The translations under genes were made by a program, and so were the position numbers. A stretch of 64,000 nt of DNA from DATHBD01 sp035296325. GTDB taxonomy: Bacteria; Actinomycetota; Actinomycetes; Mycobacteriales; Micromonosporaceae. Every line of letters begins with the position of its first letter. Position 1 is the first letter of the stretch. The notes below the pieces were generated by a model. That model made no database searches. It saw only the letters and a list, made by a program, of their open reading frames with translations, and was not told the DNA's origin. The stretch spans positions 1 through 64,000 of the forward strand of contig DATHBD010000025.1 of assembly GCA_035296325.1 (NCBI GenBank). The letters run 5' to 3'. Shown piece after piece: positions 27,289-37,315 of the stretch.

Positions 27289-27977
27289 CCCAGGCTGCGG
27301 TGATCGAGGCGGCGAGCGTTCCGGACGCCGGCGCGTTCCTGGTCCGCCTGCTCCGGCTCGACGCGGCGGCGCTGGTCCGGCTGCGCGGCGGCAGCCTGTG
27401 GGCGCGGTTGCCGTTCGACGTGCTGGTCACCCGAGGGCTGCGGGCCGCCACCACGGTGGACGCGACGGTCCGCGGGAGTGACCTGCTGGTGGCGCTGGAC
27501 CGACTCCGGGTGCCACCCGGGGACGACACCGCGGTGCAACCACTCCGGGTGTTGCCGGCCCGCCACGACGCGGCTTGGCGGTGGCCGGTGCCGGGACAGA
27601 GCGGACGTGAGATCGAGACGCTCCCGGCCGAGGCGGTGCTGCGGATCAGTGCCGCCGCGGCGGCGACGGTACGGGCCGCCGAGTCGGGTGGGGTGTCCGG
27701 CCGTCCGATCGGCTCACGAGTACTACGCGACGCTTTGCTAGATCATGTACCAATCGTGGTGAATGTCCAGAATGGTGAGCAGATCGCCGTGCCGCAGCGC
27801 CTCGTGCAGGCAATGACGCGGATGGATTTCGTGGCCCGGGCCGGCGACGCGGACGGGGCAGCGGACGCCTCGGTGGGGGTCCGTGTCGCCGGTCAATGGA
27901 TCGGGCTGGCGGGGACCTTCGGCACCGCCTGGTACCGCCCGCCGGGCGGTCCGCTGTCGCTGCGACCGCTGCTGTAA
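27285..27977 (+). CDS. Conserved actinobacterial hypothetical protein (230 aa)
   Basis: The start codon overlaps the thioesterase stop (ATGA), so the gene is translated with it. The product is soluble, Ala/Arg/Val-rich and without signal peptide or membrane helix. The second half has a moderately conserved look (LRDALLDHVPIVV, IAVPQRLVQAMTRMDFVARA, WIGLAGTFGTAWYRP). No named domain was recognised. Operon position with ettA and a thioesterase gives no firm function. Confidence 0.75.
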   Translation: MTQAAVIEAASVPDAGAFLVRLLRLDAAALVRLRGGSLWARLPFDVLVTRGLRAATTVDATVRGSDLLVALDRLRVPPGDDTAVQPLRVLPARHDAAWRWPVPGQSGREIETLPAEAVLRISAAAAATVRAAESGGVSGRPIGSRVLRDALLDHVPIVVNVQNGEQIAVPQRLVQAMTRMDFVARAGDADGAADASVGVRVAGQWIGLAGTFGTAWYRPPGGPLSLRPLL

Positions 27978-28194
27978 CGGCGTCGTCACTGATCATCGGG
28001 GGCCGGCCGCCGCCCCGTTGACCACCATCAATGCGGTCCAGGGCCGGCGCTTCGGAGGCCGGAATCGGTGGGGTGCTGAATGCCAGTTGAACGAGTAGCG
28101 TCCTCCACGGGTCGCCCGCCGAGCATGGTTGGCGGCCTCCGCGGGCGGGCGGGTCCACCGAAGCGATGCGCACGGGGAGCGAGGAGCACGGGCG

Positions 28195-28719
28195 ATGTCA
28201 AAGTGGCTCTGGCGTGCTGGACAGAGCGACACGTCAACAATGCGGTTGGCGCGGGGTGAGACCACGACCGTGACCAACCAGGTCACGGACGAGGCGGTGA
28301 AGGTCGCACCGGTGAGTCTGGACCGGCTGGCGACCATCCTGGAACGCCTCGACATCCGCTATCTCACCGACGGGGACGGCAGTCTGCTGGCGCTCTGGGA
28401 GCGTCACGCGGTGCTGTTCGCGCTGGAGGGACCGTCAGACGAGATTCTGGTCATCCGGGCGCGTCCGCACGCCACGGTGCCGCCGGATTGGACGGAGCGG
28501 TCGTACCAGGTCGTGAACGAGTGGAACCACACCCGCCGGTTCTACAAGGCCTACGTCGGTGATCCTACTGACCGGGGCCAACTGCCCATTTATGCGGAAA
28601 TCCAGGTGCCGCTGCTGTCCGGCGCGCACGACGCACTGCTCGTGGAGTTGGTGGACTGCGCGGCCGCGGTGGCCATGGGGTTCGTCGACTGGCTCCACGA
28701 CGAGGGAGCGCTACTCTAG
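28195..28719 (+). CDS. YbjN domain-containing protein
   Basis: The 174-aa protein has the YbjN layout: VAPVSLDRLATILERLDIRYLTDGDGSLLALWERHAVLF followed by a beta-rich part with RSYQVVNEWNHTRRFYKAYV and a C-terminal helix (ALLVELVDCAAAVAMGFVDWL). YbjN domains resemble type III secretion chaperones and are linked to stress or regulation, but the role in actinobacteria is unclear. The ATG at 28195 has GGAGCGAGGAG upstream; an in-frame start at 28129 lacks one. A terminator lies 100 bp downstream. Confidence 0.85.
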   Translation: MSKWLWRAGQSDTSTMRLARGETTTVTNQVTDEAVKVAPVSLDRLATILERLDIRYLTDGDGSLLALWERHAVLFALEGPSDEILVIRARPHATVPPDWTERSYQVVNEWNHTRRFYKAYVGDPTDRGQLPIYAEIQVPLLSGAHDALLVELVDCAAAVAMGFVDWLHDEGALL

Positions 28720-28733
28720 GCGAGGAAAGCCCT

Positions 28734-28803
28734 TGCCTTCCTATTTTCATGAAAATTACATTGGTGTTGCAAGATTTTTTACATCCCGGAAACCCTGCAA
28801 CAC
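28734..28803. other. AT-rich segment with two inverted repeats between ybjN and lepA
   Basis: In a genome that is otherwise very GC-rich, this roughly 55-base core is mostly A and T. It contains the perfect palindrome TTTTCATGAAAA (28744-28755), a run of six T, and an inverted pair GTGTTGCA (28764-28771) and TGCAACAC (28796-28803). It lies in the ybjN 3' region and upstream of a terminator. It could be a protein-binding site or a foreign scrap; no gene is seen in it. Confidence 0.4.
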
Positions 28804-28818
28804 GTGCAAGACATGAGA

Positions 28819-28862
28819 TGACGCCCCGATCATCGGCTCAAGGGCCCGTGATCGGGGCGTCA
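28819..28862 (+). terminator. Intrinsic terminator after the YbjN gene
   Basis: Perfect 14-bp arms TGACGCCCCGATCA and TGATCGGGGCGTCA enclose a 16-nt loop, about 100 bp after the ybjN stop. The remaining 180 bp to lepA hold no other gene and presumably the lepA promoter, which I could not pinpoint. Confidence 0.8.
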
Positions 28863-29045
28863 CACTGCGTAGACATCGGTGCCTGATGTGGTAGGCGGTA
28901 CTCCGGCCGGGATCGCCGATGCCGGCGACCCCGCTCGGCGAACCCGGCCCGATCGGACCCGGAGCGCATGGGACGATGGAACGCGGCGGCGCTCCATTCG
29001 ACCGCCGGCCGTACGCCCCCGCACCCACCTCAGGAACGGAAACCA

Positions 29046-30968
<1,923 letters not shown>

Positions 30969-31082
30969 ACGATAGGGCTGTTTCGCCACGATAGGACTTC
31001 CCGTGTGTTTGATCGATGGCGCCAGCGGGCATCTATGACTCAACCGCAAAGCACCACCAACCCCCTGGTTGAGGAGGCACAC

Positions 31083-31352
31083 ATGCTCTGGCTCATTATT
31101 TCAGCGATTATTGTCGGTGCCATTGTCGGCGTCATCGGACGCCTGATCGTCCCCGGTCGTCAGAACATCTCGATCTGGCTCACGATCGGTGTCGGTATTG
31201 TCGCCGCCCTGATCGGCACGTTCATCGCCAACGCCCTCAACGTCGGCAACACCCCCGGCTTCGACTGGATCAAGTTCATCATCCAGGTCGTGCTCGCGGC
31301 GATCGGTGTGGCCATCGTGGCCGGCGCCGGCAGCCGTCGCAGCGTTCGGTAA
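31083..31352 (+). CDS. GlsB/YeaQ/YmgE family stress-response membrane protein
   Basis: This 89-aa protein is made of three hydrophobic helices (about 1-20, 29-50, 61-82) with the family signature GAIVGVIGRLIVPGRQNISIWLTIGVGIVAALIG split over the first loop. These small transglycosylase-associated proteins are often induced by stress; their biochemical function is unsettled. The ATG has GAGGAG 7 bp upstream. The gene stands alone, followed by a terminator shared with the convergent gene. Confidence 0.88.
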   Translation: MLWLIISAIIVGAIVGVIGRLIVPGRQNISIWLTIGVGIVAALIGTFIANALNVGNTPGFDWIKFIIQVVLAAIGVAIVAGAGSRRSVR

Positions 31353-31373
31353 CGATCCGCCGCACATCCGCTT

Positions 31374-31405
31374 CGAGCCCCTCGGTCCCCCGGCCGAGGG
31401 GCTCG
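31374..31405. terminator. Bidirectional terminator
   Basis: A perfect 12-bp stem (CGAGCCCCTCGG and its complement) with an 8-nt loop lies between two convergent genes. Confidence 0.82.
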
Positions 31406-31413
31406 GTGCTGTC

Positions 31414-32349
31414 TCAGCCGCGGTGGACCTCGGCGAGCACCCGCTCGACGGTGTCCGGCGTGGGATTCGCGACGCGATCCCAGCTGGCCCGCCTGGCTGT
31501 CCACTCACGATCCGCGAACCGCACGCGGGTGACACCGTGGCGTTCCGCGTGCGCCACCAACCAGTGGGCGTACTGCCATCCGGTCCGCGGTGCGCCGACC
31601 GCGACGGCAAGGCCGGGTGGGTCGTTCGTCGGCACGGTGCCGACCTGGCCCCAGTCCAACTGCAGATCCGACGCGAGCGCCTGCGCTGCCGCTGGTCCGC
31701 GGGTCGGCGGCCGACTGGCATTGGTGCAGGTCACCGTGCCCGGGGCGGCGCCGGTCAAGGCGTCCGCCAGCACCGACGCCTTTGCGCTCCACTGCTCGTA
31801 CGCCTCGGGATAGGCGCTGCGCTGCACCGCCTGCGCCGCGTCGGTGAGCCGCATCCCTTCCCAGCGCCGCACCTTCAGCAGTGCCGTGTAAAAGGCGTTT
31901 GCGGCGTACCGTGGGTCGCCAACCTGGTCCGGACGGCCCCACCCCTTGCTGGGACGCTGCTGGAAGAGGCCGATCGAGTCCCGGTCGCCGCCGGGCAGGT
32001 TCTCCAACTTCGACTCCTGCATCGCGGTGGCCAGCGCAATCACCACAGCCCGGGGCGGAACGCCGCGCCGGATGCCCACCGCGGAGATCGTGGCCGCGTT
32101 GGCCAGTTGGGCGGGATCGACGGTGACCTCGATCGGCTGGCTCGCTGAGCCGCGGTCGTTATCGGCCGAGCCGCCGCCCGAGCCGGGAGCCGACGCCGTC
32201 GTCGACCCGGCGACTGTTCCGGTGACCGTGCATGAGGACCCCACCGGCAGTCGGAAGGGCAGATCCGACGCGAAGTGGCGGCCCAGCAGCCCGGCGCCGG
32301 CCAGCACGAGCAGGCCGGTCAGTGTGGCAATTGCCACTCGAGCACGCAC
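31414..32349 (-). CDS. Exported lysozyme-like-fold protein
   Basis: The 311-aa product has an N-terminal hydrophobic anchor or signal (about 4-22), a Ser/Gly-rich spacer, and a block MQESKLENLPGGDRDSIGLFQQRPSKGWGRPDQVGDPRYAANAFYTAL. This block resembles the catalytic-Glu region of transglycosylase-like lysozyme folds (Glu in MQESKL, then GLFQQRP). A second region of about 100 residues follows (WQYAHWLVAHAERHGVTRVRFADREW). It may cleave or bind peptidoglycan, but activity is not proven by the motif. The start is GTG at 32349. Related secreted proteins are common in Actinobacteria. Confidence 0.78.
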   Translation of the reverse strand: MRARVAIATLTGLLVLAGAGLLGRHFASDLPFRLPVGSSCTVTGTVAGSTTASAPGSGGGSADNDRGSASQPIEVTVDPAQLANAATISAVGIRRGVPPRAVVIALATAMQESKLENLPGGDRDSIGLFQQRPSKGWGRPDQVGDPRYAANAFYTALLKVRRWEGMRLTDAAQAVQRSAYPEAYEQWSAKASVLADALTGAAPGTVTCTNASRPPTRGPAAAQALASDLQLDWGQVGTVPTNDPPGLAVAVGAPRTGWQYAHWLVAHAERHGVTRVRFADREWTARRASWDRVANPTPDTVERVLAEVHRG

Positions 32350-32434
32350 CGCGCCACCCCCGCCTGGATCTCCAGACCCACCCTACGACCCGGCCGCACC
32401 CACCCCTGATCGTGCGCACCCCGGGCCACGCGAA

Positions 32435-33238
32435 TCACCCACGTGGTATCCATGAAGGATTCCTTTTATCCCGATATGCGGATATGCCCTCGATCCCCTC
32501 CGGCGAGCCGAAGTGCTGCACCGACAGCTCGGTCAGCGTGACGAGGGCGTCTGCGAGGTCGGCTGGTTGTTGAGCGTGCAGAAGTTGCTTGGTAGCTGCC
32601 AGCGCCCCCGGGGCACCGCGGATGAGCCCGGACAGGTAGCCGGCCACCGCGTCGTCCAGTTCGTCGGCCGGTACTGCGGCGGTGACCAGACCGATCTGCG
32701 CTGCTCGATCGCCGCCGATCACCTCGCCGGTCAGGTAGAGCTCCGCTGCGGCGCGCGGGCTGAGCCGGCGCAGCACGGTGGCGGAGATGACCGCCGGTAC
32801 GACGCCGAGGCGCACCTCGGTGGCGGCGAACGTGGCCGTGGCCGCGCAGACCGCGATGTCGGCCGCCGCCACCAGCCCCAGTCCACCGGCCCGCACCGGC
32901 CCGCCGATGCGGGCGACCACCGGCTTCGGGCACCCCCAGACCGCCAACAGCAGCTCGCCGAGCCGGCCCGCCGGCAGCGCGCTGCCGGGCGTGCCGCCAG
33001 GCGTGCCGCCGGCCGTGGCCGCCGCCGTCTCCCGCAGGTCGGCCCCGGAGCAGAAGACCGGGCCGGTGTGGTCGATCAGCACCACCCGCACCGACTCGTC
33101 GGTGACTGCGGCGTGCAGGGCGCTGAGTAGTTGGGCGATCAGCCCGGAGGAGAGGGCGTTGCGGTTGGCGGGGCTGTCCAGCGTGAGGCGGGCCACTCCG
33201 GCGGCGTACCTGGTCCGGATGAGTGGGTCGCTGGGCAT
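32435..33238 (-). CDS. Enoyl-CoA hydratase/isomerase family protein (methylglutaconyl-CoA hydratase-like)
   Basis: The 267-aa crotonase-fold protein has the oxyanion-hole stretch GPVFCSGADLRE and the active-site block GGPVRAGGLGLVAAADIAV...FAATEVRLGVVPAVIS. The first catalytic Glu of classical crotonase is replaced (GLGL), while the second Glu (TEVRLG) is kept, as in methylglutaconyl-CoA hydratases of leucine breakdown. The ATG at 33238 is preceded by TAGTGT 5 bp upstream and no ribosome-binding site, which fits a leaderless transcript; an ATG at 33259 is an alternative. Divergent from hemW. Confidence 0.87.
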   Translation of the reverse strand: MPSDPLIRTRYAAGVARLTLDSPANRNALSSGLIAQLLSALHAAVTDESVRVVLIDHTGPVFCSGADLRETAAATAGGTPGGTPGSALPAGRLGELLLAVWGCPKPVVARIGGPVRAGGLGLVAAADIAVCAATATFAATEVRLGVVPAVISATVLRRLSPRAAAELYLTGEVIGGDRAAQIGLVTAAVPADELDDAVAGYLSGLIRGAPGALAATKQLLHAQQPADLADALVTLTELSVQHFGSPEGIEGISAYRDKRNPSWIPRG

Positions 33239-33257
33239 GCGCGCGACACTAGACGGC

Positions 33258-34469
33258 ATGCCGGGAACACTGCCAGACGGCGAGCCGATGCCGGTCGACG
33301 GCGCGCTGCCGGAGCACGCCCTTGCCGCGGTGGGCGCACAGGGCTTCGGCGTCTACGTCCACGTGCCGTTCTGCGCCTCCCGCTGCGGGTACTGCGACTT
33401 CAACACGTACACCCCCCAGGAGGGCGTGGTCTCCGACGGCTACGTCGACCTGGTCCTCGCCGAGCTGAAGTTGGCCGCCGGCATCCTGGATGGCGCGGCG
33501 CCGAGGGTGGGCACCGTCTTCGTGGGCGGGGGTACTCCGACCCTGCTCCGCCCGGCCGAGCTGGGGCGCATCCTGGACGGCATCGATGCCACCTGGGGGC
33601 TGGCATCCGACGCGGAGATCACCACCGAGGCCAACCCGGAATCCGTCAATGCCGCGGCGCTACGGGACCTCCGAGCGGCCGGCTTCACCCGGATCTCACT
33701 CGGCATGCAGTCGGTGGCGCCCGGCGTGCTGGCCGTGCTGGACCGGCGGCATTCGCCACGACGCGCCGCGGCCGCCGCCATGGAGGCCCGTGCGGCCGGC
33801 TTCGCCCATGTGAACCTCGACTTGATCTACGGCACGCCCGGTGAGACGCCGGAGGACTTCGCAGCCTCGCTGGCCGCGGCGCTCGACGCGGGGGTGGACC
33901 ACGTCAGCGCCTACGCCTTGATCATTGAGGACGGCACCCGACTGGCCGCCCGGATGCGCCGCGGCGAGCTGCCGTACCCGGATGACGACGTCGCGGCGGA
34001 CCGCTACCTGACGGCGGACGCCGCGCTCAACGCCGCCGGATTCGACTGGTACGAGGTGTCCAACTGGGCCCGCGGGACGTCGGCTGCCTGCCGGCACAAC
34101 GAGCTGTACTGGACCGGCGGGGACTGGTGGGGTCTGGGACCTGGTGCGCACAGCCATGTCGGCGGGGTGCGGTGGTGGAACGTCAAGCACCCGACCGCGT
34201 ACGGCGCACGCTTGGCCGCGGCAGCCTCGCCGGGCCAGGGGAGGGAGATCCTCACCGCCGCGCAGCGTCACGTCGAGGACGTCCTGCTGCGGATCCGGCT
34301 CGCCACAGGTATGCCGCTGGTTGCGCTGGACGCGGCGGGTCTCGCCGGCGCCCGGGTGGCGCTCGACGACGGCCTACTCGACCCGTCCGCCTTCCATCGA
34401 GGGCGTGCGGTGCTGACCCTCAGCGGCCGACTGCTCGCCGACGCGGTGGCACGCGCCTTGCTGGCCTGA
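33258..34469 (+). CDS. hemW: Radical SAM haem chaperone HemW
   Basis: The 403-aa protein has the radical-SAM cluster motif CxxxCxxC in VPFCASRCGYCDFNTYTP, the HemW-type VFVGGGTPTLL, TTEANPESV, RISLGMQSVAPGVLAVLDRRHSP and the C-terminal NELYWTGGDWWGLGPGAHSHVGGVRWWN. These proteins were long annotated as oxygen-independent coproporphyrinogen oxidase; HemW instead binds haem and delivers it to respiratory enzymes. The start ATG at 33258 overlaps the alternative start of the divergent crotonase gene; a later ATG at 33288 is possible. Confidence 0.92.
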   Translation: MPGTLPDGEPMPVDGALPEHALAAVGAQGFGVYVHVPFCASRCGYCDFNTYTPQEGVVSDGYVDLVLAELKLAAGILDGAAPRVGTVFVGGGTPTLLRPAELGRILDGIDATWGLASDAEITTEANPESVNAAALRDLRAAGFTRISLGMQSVAPGVLAVLDRRHSPRRAAAAAMEARAAGFAHVNLDLIYGTPGETPEDFAASLAAALDAGVDHVSAYALIIEDGTRLAARMRRGELPYPDDDVAADRYLTADAALNAAGFDWYEVSNWARGTSAACRHNELYWTGGDWWGLGPGAHSHVGGVRWWNVKHPTAYGARLAAAASPGQGREILTAAQRHVEDVLLRIRLATGMPLVALDAAGLAGARVALDDGLLDPSAFHRGRAVLTLSGRLLADAVARALLA

Positions 34470-34504
34470 GGCCATCGCCGCGTCGCCGATGAAGCGACCG
34501 CTGG

Positions 34505-34543
34505 TGTCCCTGTGATGCCCTCGCAGCCAGCATCACAGGGACA
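34505..34543. terminator. Bidirectional terminator
   Basis: Perfect 14-bp arms TGTCCCTGTGATGC and GCATCACAGGGACA with an 11-nt loop lie between convergent hemW and the secreted-protein gene. Confidence 0.85.
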
Positions 34544-34568
34544 GTGCGAATGAGTCCGCAGGCTCAGC

Positions 34569-35459
34569 TCAGCAGTTAATCACCCGGATCCGGTAAAACC
34601 CGGGCGTGGGGATCGGGAACCGTATTTCCAGGCACCTGTTGGAGCTGTAGGCATCGTTGATGCCATTAACCAGATTCGCCGTCTGTGTCGCGAGGAGGGT
34701 TACGCACACCAACTTGACGGCAGCCGACGCCGCCGGCGAGTTCGGGATCAGGCTGCACATGAACCCGATTGCGGCCGCGGCGCCGGCCAGCCCGGCCAAT
34801 CGGCCTTTGGCCGCCACGACCTCGTCTCGGTTGTACTTGTAGCAGATAGATGGTCGCCAGCCGTCGATAAGACAGGTGGAGACCCGTGGGTCCGCCACTA
34901 CCGGGTACGCGAAACCGCGATGGTCCACCCGCTGAATCAAGGTATCGCCGCTCACGGAGTACCGGGTCGGCACGGTGGCGCCGCGGGCGTCAACAGCCCA
35001 AGCCGGTGCGATGGACTGCGTGGAGCCGTCGTTCCTGCGGATGGTCACTGATCCGTCAGCGCGGGCCGTCAGTTCAGAATCCACGAAACGATAACGTGAT
35101 TCGGTGGAGGCTTTGCGGCCTTTAATTACAGTCAGATACCGGACGCCGTCCTCAAGCGCCTGCACAACAGTATCGGCATATGGCTGAGCATCGCGGATGA
35201 CCGTGAGCCCGGGGCGGCGTTCGGTGCGAGCGGCATTGACCTCGGGAATGATGTTGGAGCCCCCGAGCGTGGTCGTCCCATCGGTGTGGAGTTCCGCCGG
35301 GCCGTTCTGCGCCGTGGCACTCAGCAGCCCGAGCTTCTCAACGGCCTGGAAGCCGGACGCGGCATTACGGTCCGGGATACGGTCGGCGCTTGCGGGCGCG
35401 GCCAGCAGCACCGATGCCGCAACGCTCAGGACGATGGGGTAATGCCACTTCTTGTTCAC
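34569..35459 (-). CDS. Secreted hypothetical protein with hydrophobic C-terminal region
   Basis: The GTG at 35459 has GGAAGG 7 bp upstream and gives a 296-aa protein with a signal peptide (about 1-26, ending APASA). The middle is beta-rich (IRRNDGSTQSIAPAWAVDARGATVP, YPVVADPRVST). The last 100 residues contain an Ala-rich hydrophobic stretch (LAGLAGAAAAIGFMCSLIP) and four Cys, ending RVINC. The VADP-then-hydrophobic layout is seen in many actinobacterial secreted proteins of unknown function, some placed with polymorphic toxins; no toxin domain is recognisable. Base composition is lower in GC than its neighbours, and an IS5-type remnant lies nearby. Confidence 0.75.
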   Translation of the reverse strand: MNKKWHYPIVLSVAASVLLAAPASADRIPDRNAASGFQAVEKLGLLSATAQNGPAELHTDGTTTLGGSNIIPEVNAARTERRPGLTVIRDAQPYADTVVQALEDGVRYLTVIKGRKASTESRYRFVDSELTARADGSVTIRRNDGSTQSIAPAWAVDARGATVPTRYSVSGDTLIQRVDHRGFAYPVVADPRVSTCLIDGWRPSICYKYNRDEVVAAKGRLAGLAGAAAAIGFMCSLIPNSPAASAAVKLVCVTLLATQTANLVNGINDAYSSNRCLEIRFPIPTPGFYRIRVINC

Positions 35460-35851
35460 GGTAAACCTTCCGACGTAGGCGTAGCGTCGGCGCAAACCAA
35501 AGATCGGTTGGCCGCTCGCCGCAGCCGAGGGTAGGTTGAACAGTGAAGCATGTCAATTTGAGGAAGTGAGTTAATTGTCCGGCCGCAGGACGCAACTTCG
35601 CCGTCTCGTTCGGTTAATCCTCGGTTCATCCGAAGGCATCAGGTCACAACTGGTTACTCGCCTCAGGCGTCGCCAAATGCGGATTAGCTCTCAATAAGGG
35701 CAGCGGACGCAACAAGTTCCGGAATCGGACGAACCCCTCATGCGGCGGTGGTGTACAACATCCCAACGGCCTCCTCGCAGCTTCCCCCGGAGTGGTGGCC
35801 GTGGCGCGAATGCCAAGTGGACCGAGAATGTTCGCGGTCGCAGAGGTGATC

Positions 35852-36206
35852 TCAGCAAGGATCGGGTAGGTGCCGGTTCTCGAAATGGGTCAGGTTGAGT
35901 GAGGCGCGGTCAATGTCGGTGAGTTTTCGAGGGCTGGCGGTCGTGTGGCGGAGGGTGCGCCATCGGCTGAGCAGGATGGCGAAGCCGCGTTCCCCGACGC
36001 AGCGCATTGACCGAAGGGTTGGCGTTGTGGGTGCGGTTGTCCACGGCGAGACGCTGGCCGTCGGTTGGCTGCCGGGCATCGCCTCGGAGGTCCAGATCGA
36101 GAGCTGGCGACGCTACGCGTGCAGCAGCCGAGCGACGTACGTGGCGAGTTCCCTCGGGACGTCGAGCATGGCACGACCTTCCGAGGGCCCACGCCCTATC
36201 CAGCAC
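35852..36206 (-). pseudogene. IS5-type transposase C-terminal remnant
   Basis: Near its end one minus frame reads CVGERGFAILLSRWRTLRHTTASPRKLTDI and then ASLNLTHFENRH, the C-terminal pattern of IS5/DDE_Tnp_4-type transposases. Just upstream the reading continues in a different frame (RLAVDNRTHNANPSVNAL), so at least one frameshift is present, and the rest of the gene is missing. No terminal repeats were found. The surrounding 35460-36340 stretch holds nothing else I can support. Confidence 0.55.
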
Positions 36207-36340
36207 CGTCCGCTATGGCCGAAAATGCCCGTGTCGAACCGACCGCAACCGCGAACCTTGATGAGATCACCTCAGTGGTGCGCGAATTACGGCTTCACGC
36301 CACCCGGACGTCAACCTGAGGCCACCCGAGGGCGCGGAAC

Positions 36341-37090
36341 CTACTTGATGAACGCGACCGACATTGGGTACTTGTAGACCCGACCATCGTTGGCTTTGAG
36401 CCCACCGATGACTCCGAAGATCACCTGGACCGCCATGACGGCGAACGTCGAGATACCGAAGGTGCAGAAGCTGAGGAGAAGCGCGGGCAGCGCGAGGACG
36501 GACCACAGCAATTGGAAGTTGAGCGCTGCCACAGCGTGTGCCCGGATCGCCGGTGACTGCTGCCCCTTGGCCAGGTAGGCGATCAGCGGGCCCACGAAGC
36601 CGAGCACGCCGAGGGTCAGCACCGCGCCGGCGACACCGCCGAAGTGCGCCACGAGCGCGAACGTCTTGTCGTCCGCACTGCCGAAGCCGCCGCCACCGGG
36701 CGGGAAGCCACCGGTCTGGTAACCGCCGGGCGGGACGTAGCCACTGCCGGGTGGCGAGCCGTACTGGCCGGGCGGTGGCGAGCCGTACTGGCCGGGCGGC
36801 GGGTTGTGCTCGGGTGGTGGGGAGCCGTACTGGGGAGGCGGCGAGCCGTACTCGGGAGGCGGCGGGTTGTGCTCGGGAGGCGGCGGGTTGTGCTCACCGG
36901 GCGGCGGAGCGGCGGGCGAGCCGCCCCAGGGCGCCGACGACGACGGCGGGGCCGACGGTGGGGGTGCGTAGCCGGAACCGGTCGTATCGCCGGGCGGCGC
37001 GTAGGACCCGGGGGATGGCGGCGGTAAGGCGGTCGGGTCTGGCGGTTGGCCGGGCGCGTCGCCCCCTGGGGGGCGCGGTGGTTCACTCAT
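36341..37090 (-). CDS. DUF4870 membrane protein with Pro/Gly-rich N-terminus
   Basis: The first about 145 residues of the 249-aa protein are low complexity, built of Pro/Gly/Tyr units such as EYGSPPPQYGSPPPEHNPPP. The last about 100 residues form a DUF4870 domain with three hydrophobic helices (FALVAHFGGVAGAVLTLGVLGFVGPLIAYL, then two more) and the RAHAVAALNFQLLW signature. It is a likely inner-membrane protein of unknown function with a disordered cytoplasmic tail. The ATG at 37090 is chosen; upstream in-frame starts give an unlikely N-terminus. It is divergent from hrcA. Confidence 0.85.
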   Translation of the reverse strand: MSEPPRPPGGDAPGQPPDPTALPPPSPGSYAPPGDTTGSGYAPPPSAPPSSSAPWGGSPAAPPPGEHNPPPPEHNPPPPEYGSPPPQYGSPPPEHNPPPGQYGSPPPGQYGSPPGSGYVPPGGYQTGGFPPGGGGFGSADDKTFALVAHFGGVAGAVLTLGVLGFVGPLIAYLAKGQQSPAIRAHAVAALNFQLLWSVLALPALLLSFCTFGISTFAVMAVQVIFGVIGGLKANDGRVYKYPMSVAFIK

Positions 37091-37230
37091 GTCGCCACCG
37101 TAGGGGTACCGCTCACCCCACGCTAGCGACACGACCTGACATCTCCTTGCATTGGAATGGTCAGACCTCGCCCGGAGCCGCCCAGACCGGTCAAATCGCG
37201 AATCGCGTGCGAGTTCGCCGACGTCGTAGA

Positions 37231-37257
37231 CTGGCACTCACTTCGCCGGAGTGCCAG
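37231..37257 (+). promoter_or_regulatory. CIRCE operator upstream of hrcA-dnaJ
   Basis: Inverted repeat CTGGCACTC-N9-GAGTGCCAG, 59 bp before the hrcA start. The inner GCACTC/GAGTGC halves and 9-bp spacing are those of the HrcA-binding CIRCE element; the outer bases differ from the classical TTAGCACTC. A TAGACT that could serve as -10 overlaps its left edge (37227-37232), so HrcA bound here would block the promoter. This indicates autoregulated heat-shock control of hrcA and dnaJ. Confidence 0.85.
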
Positions 37258-37315
37258 CTGGCGTCGGGGTGCCGGCTGACGCCGGTGCCGGACTGACCGC
37301 CGACAAGGAGGTGTG

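Noticed and set aside
33131..33844. A plus-strand frame overlapping the hemW start
   Set aside because: It is out of frame with hemW and reads as Arg/Gly-rich shadow sequence.
36215..36319. A 34-codon plus-strand frame (MAENARVEPTATANLDE start)
   Set aside because: No ribosome-binding site, no recognisable similarity, and it lies in a region of transposase decay.
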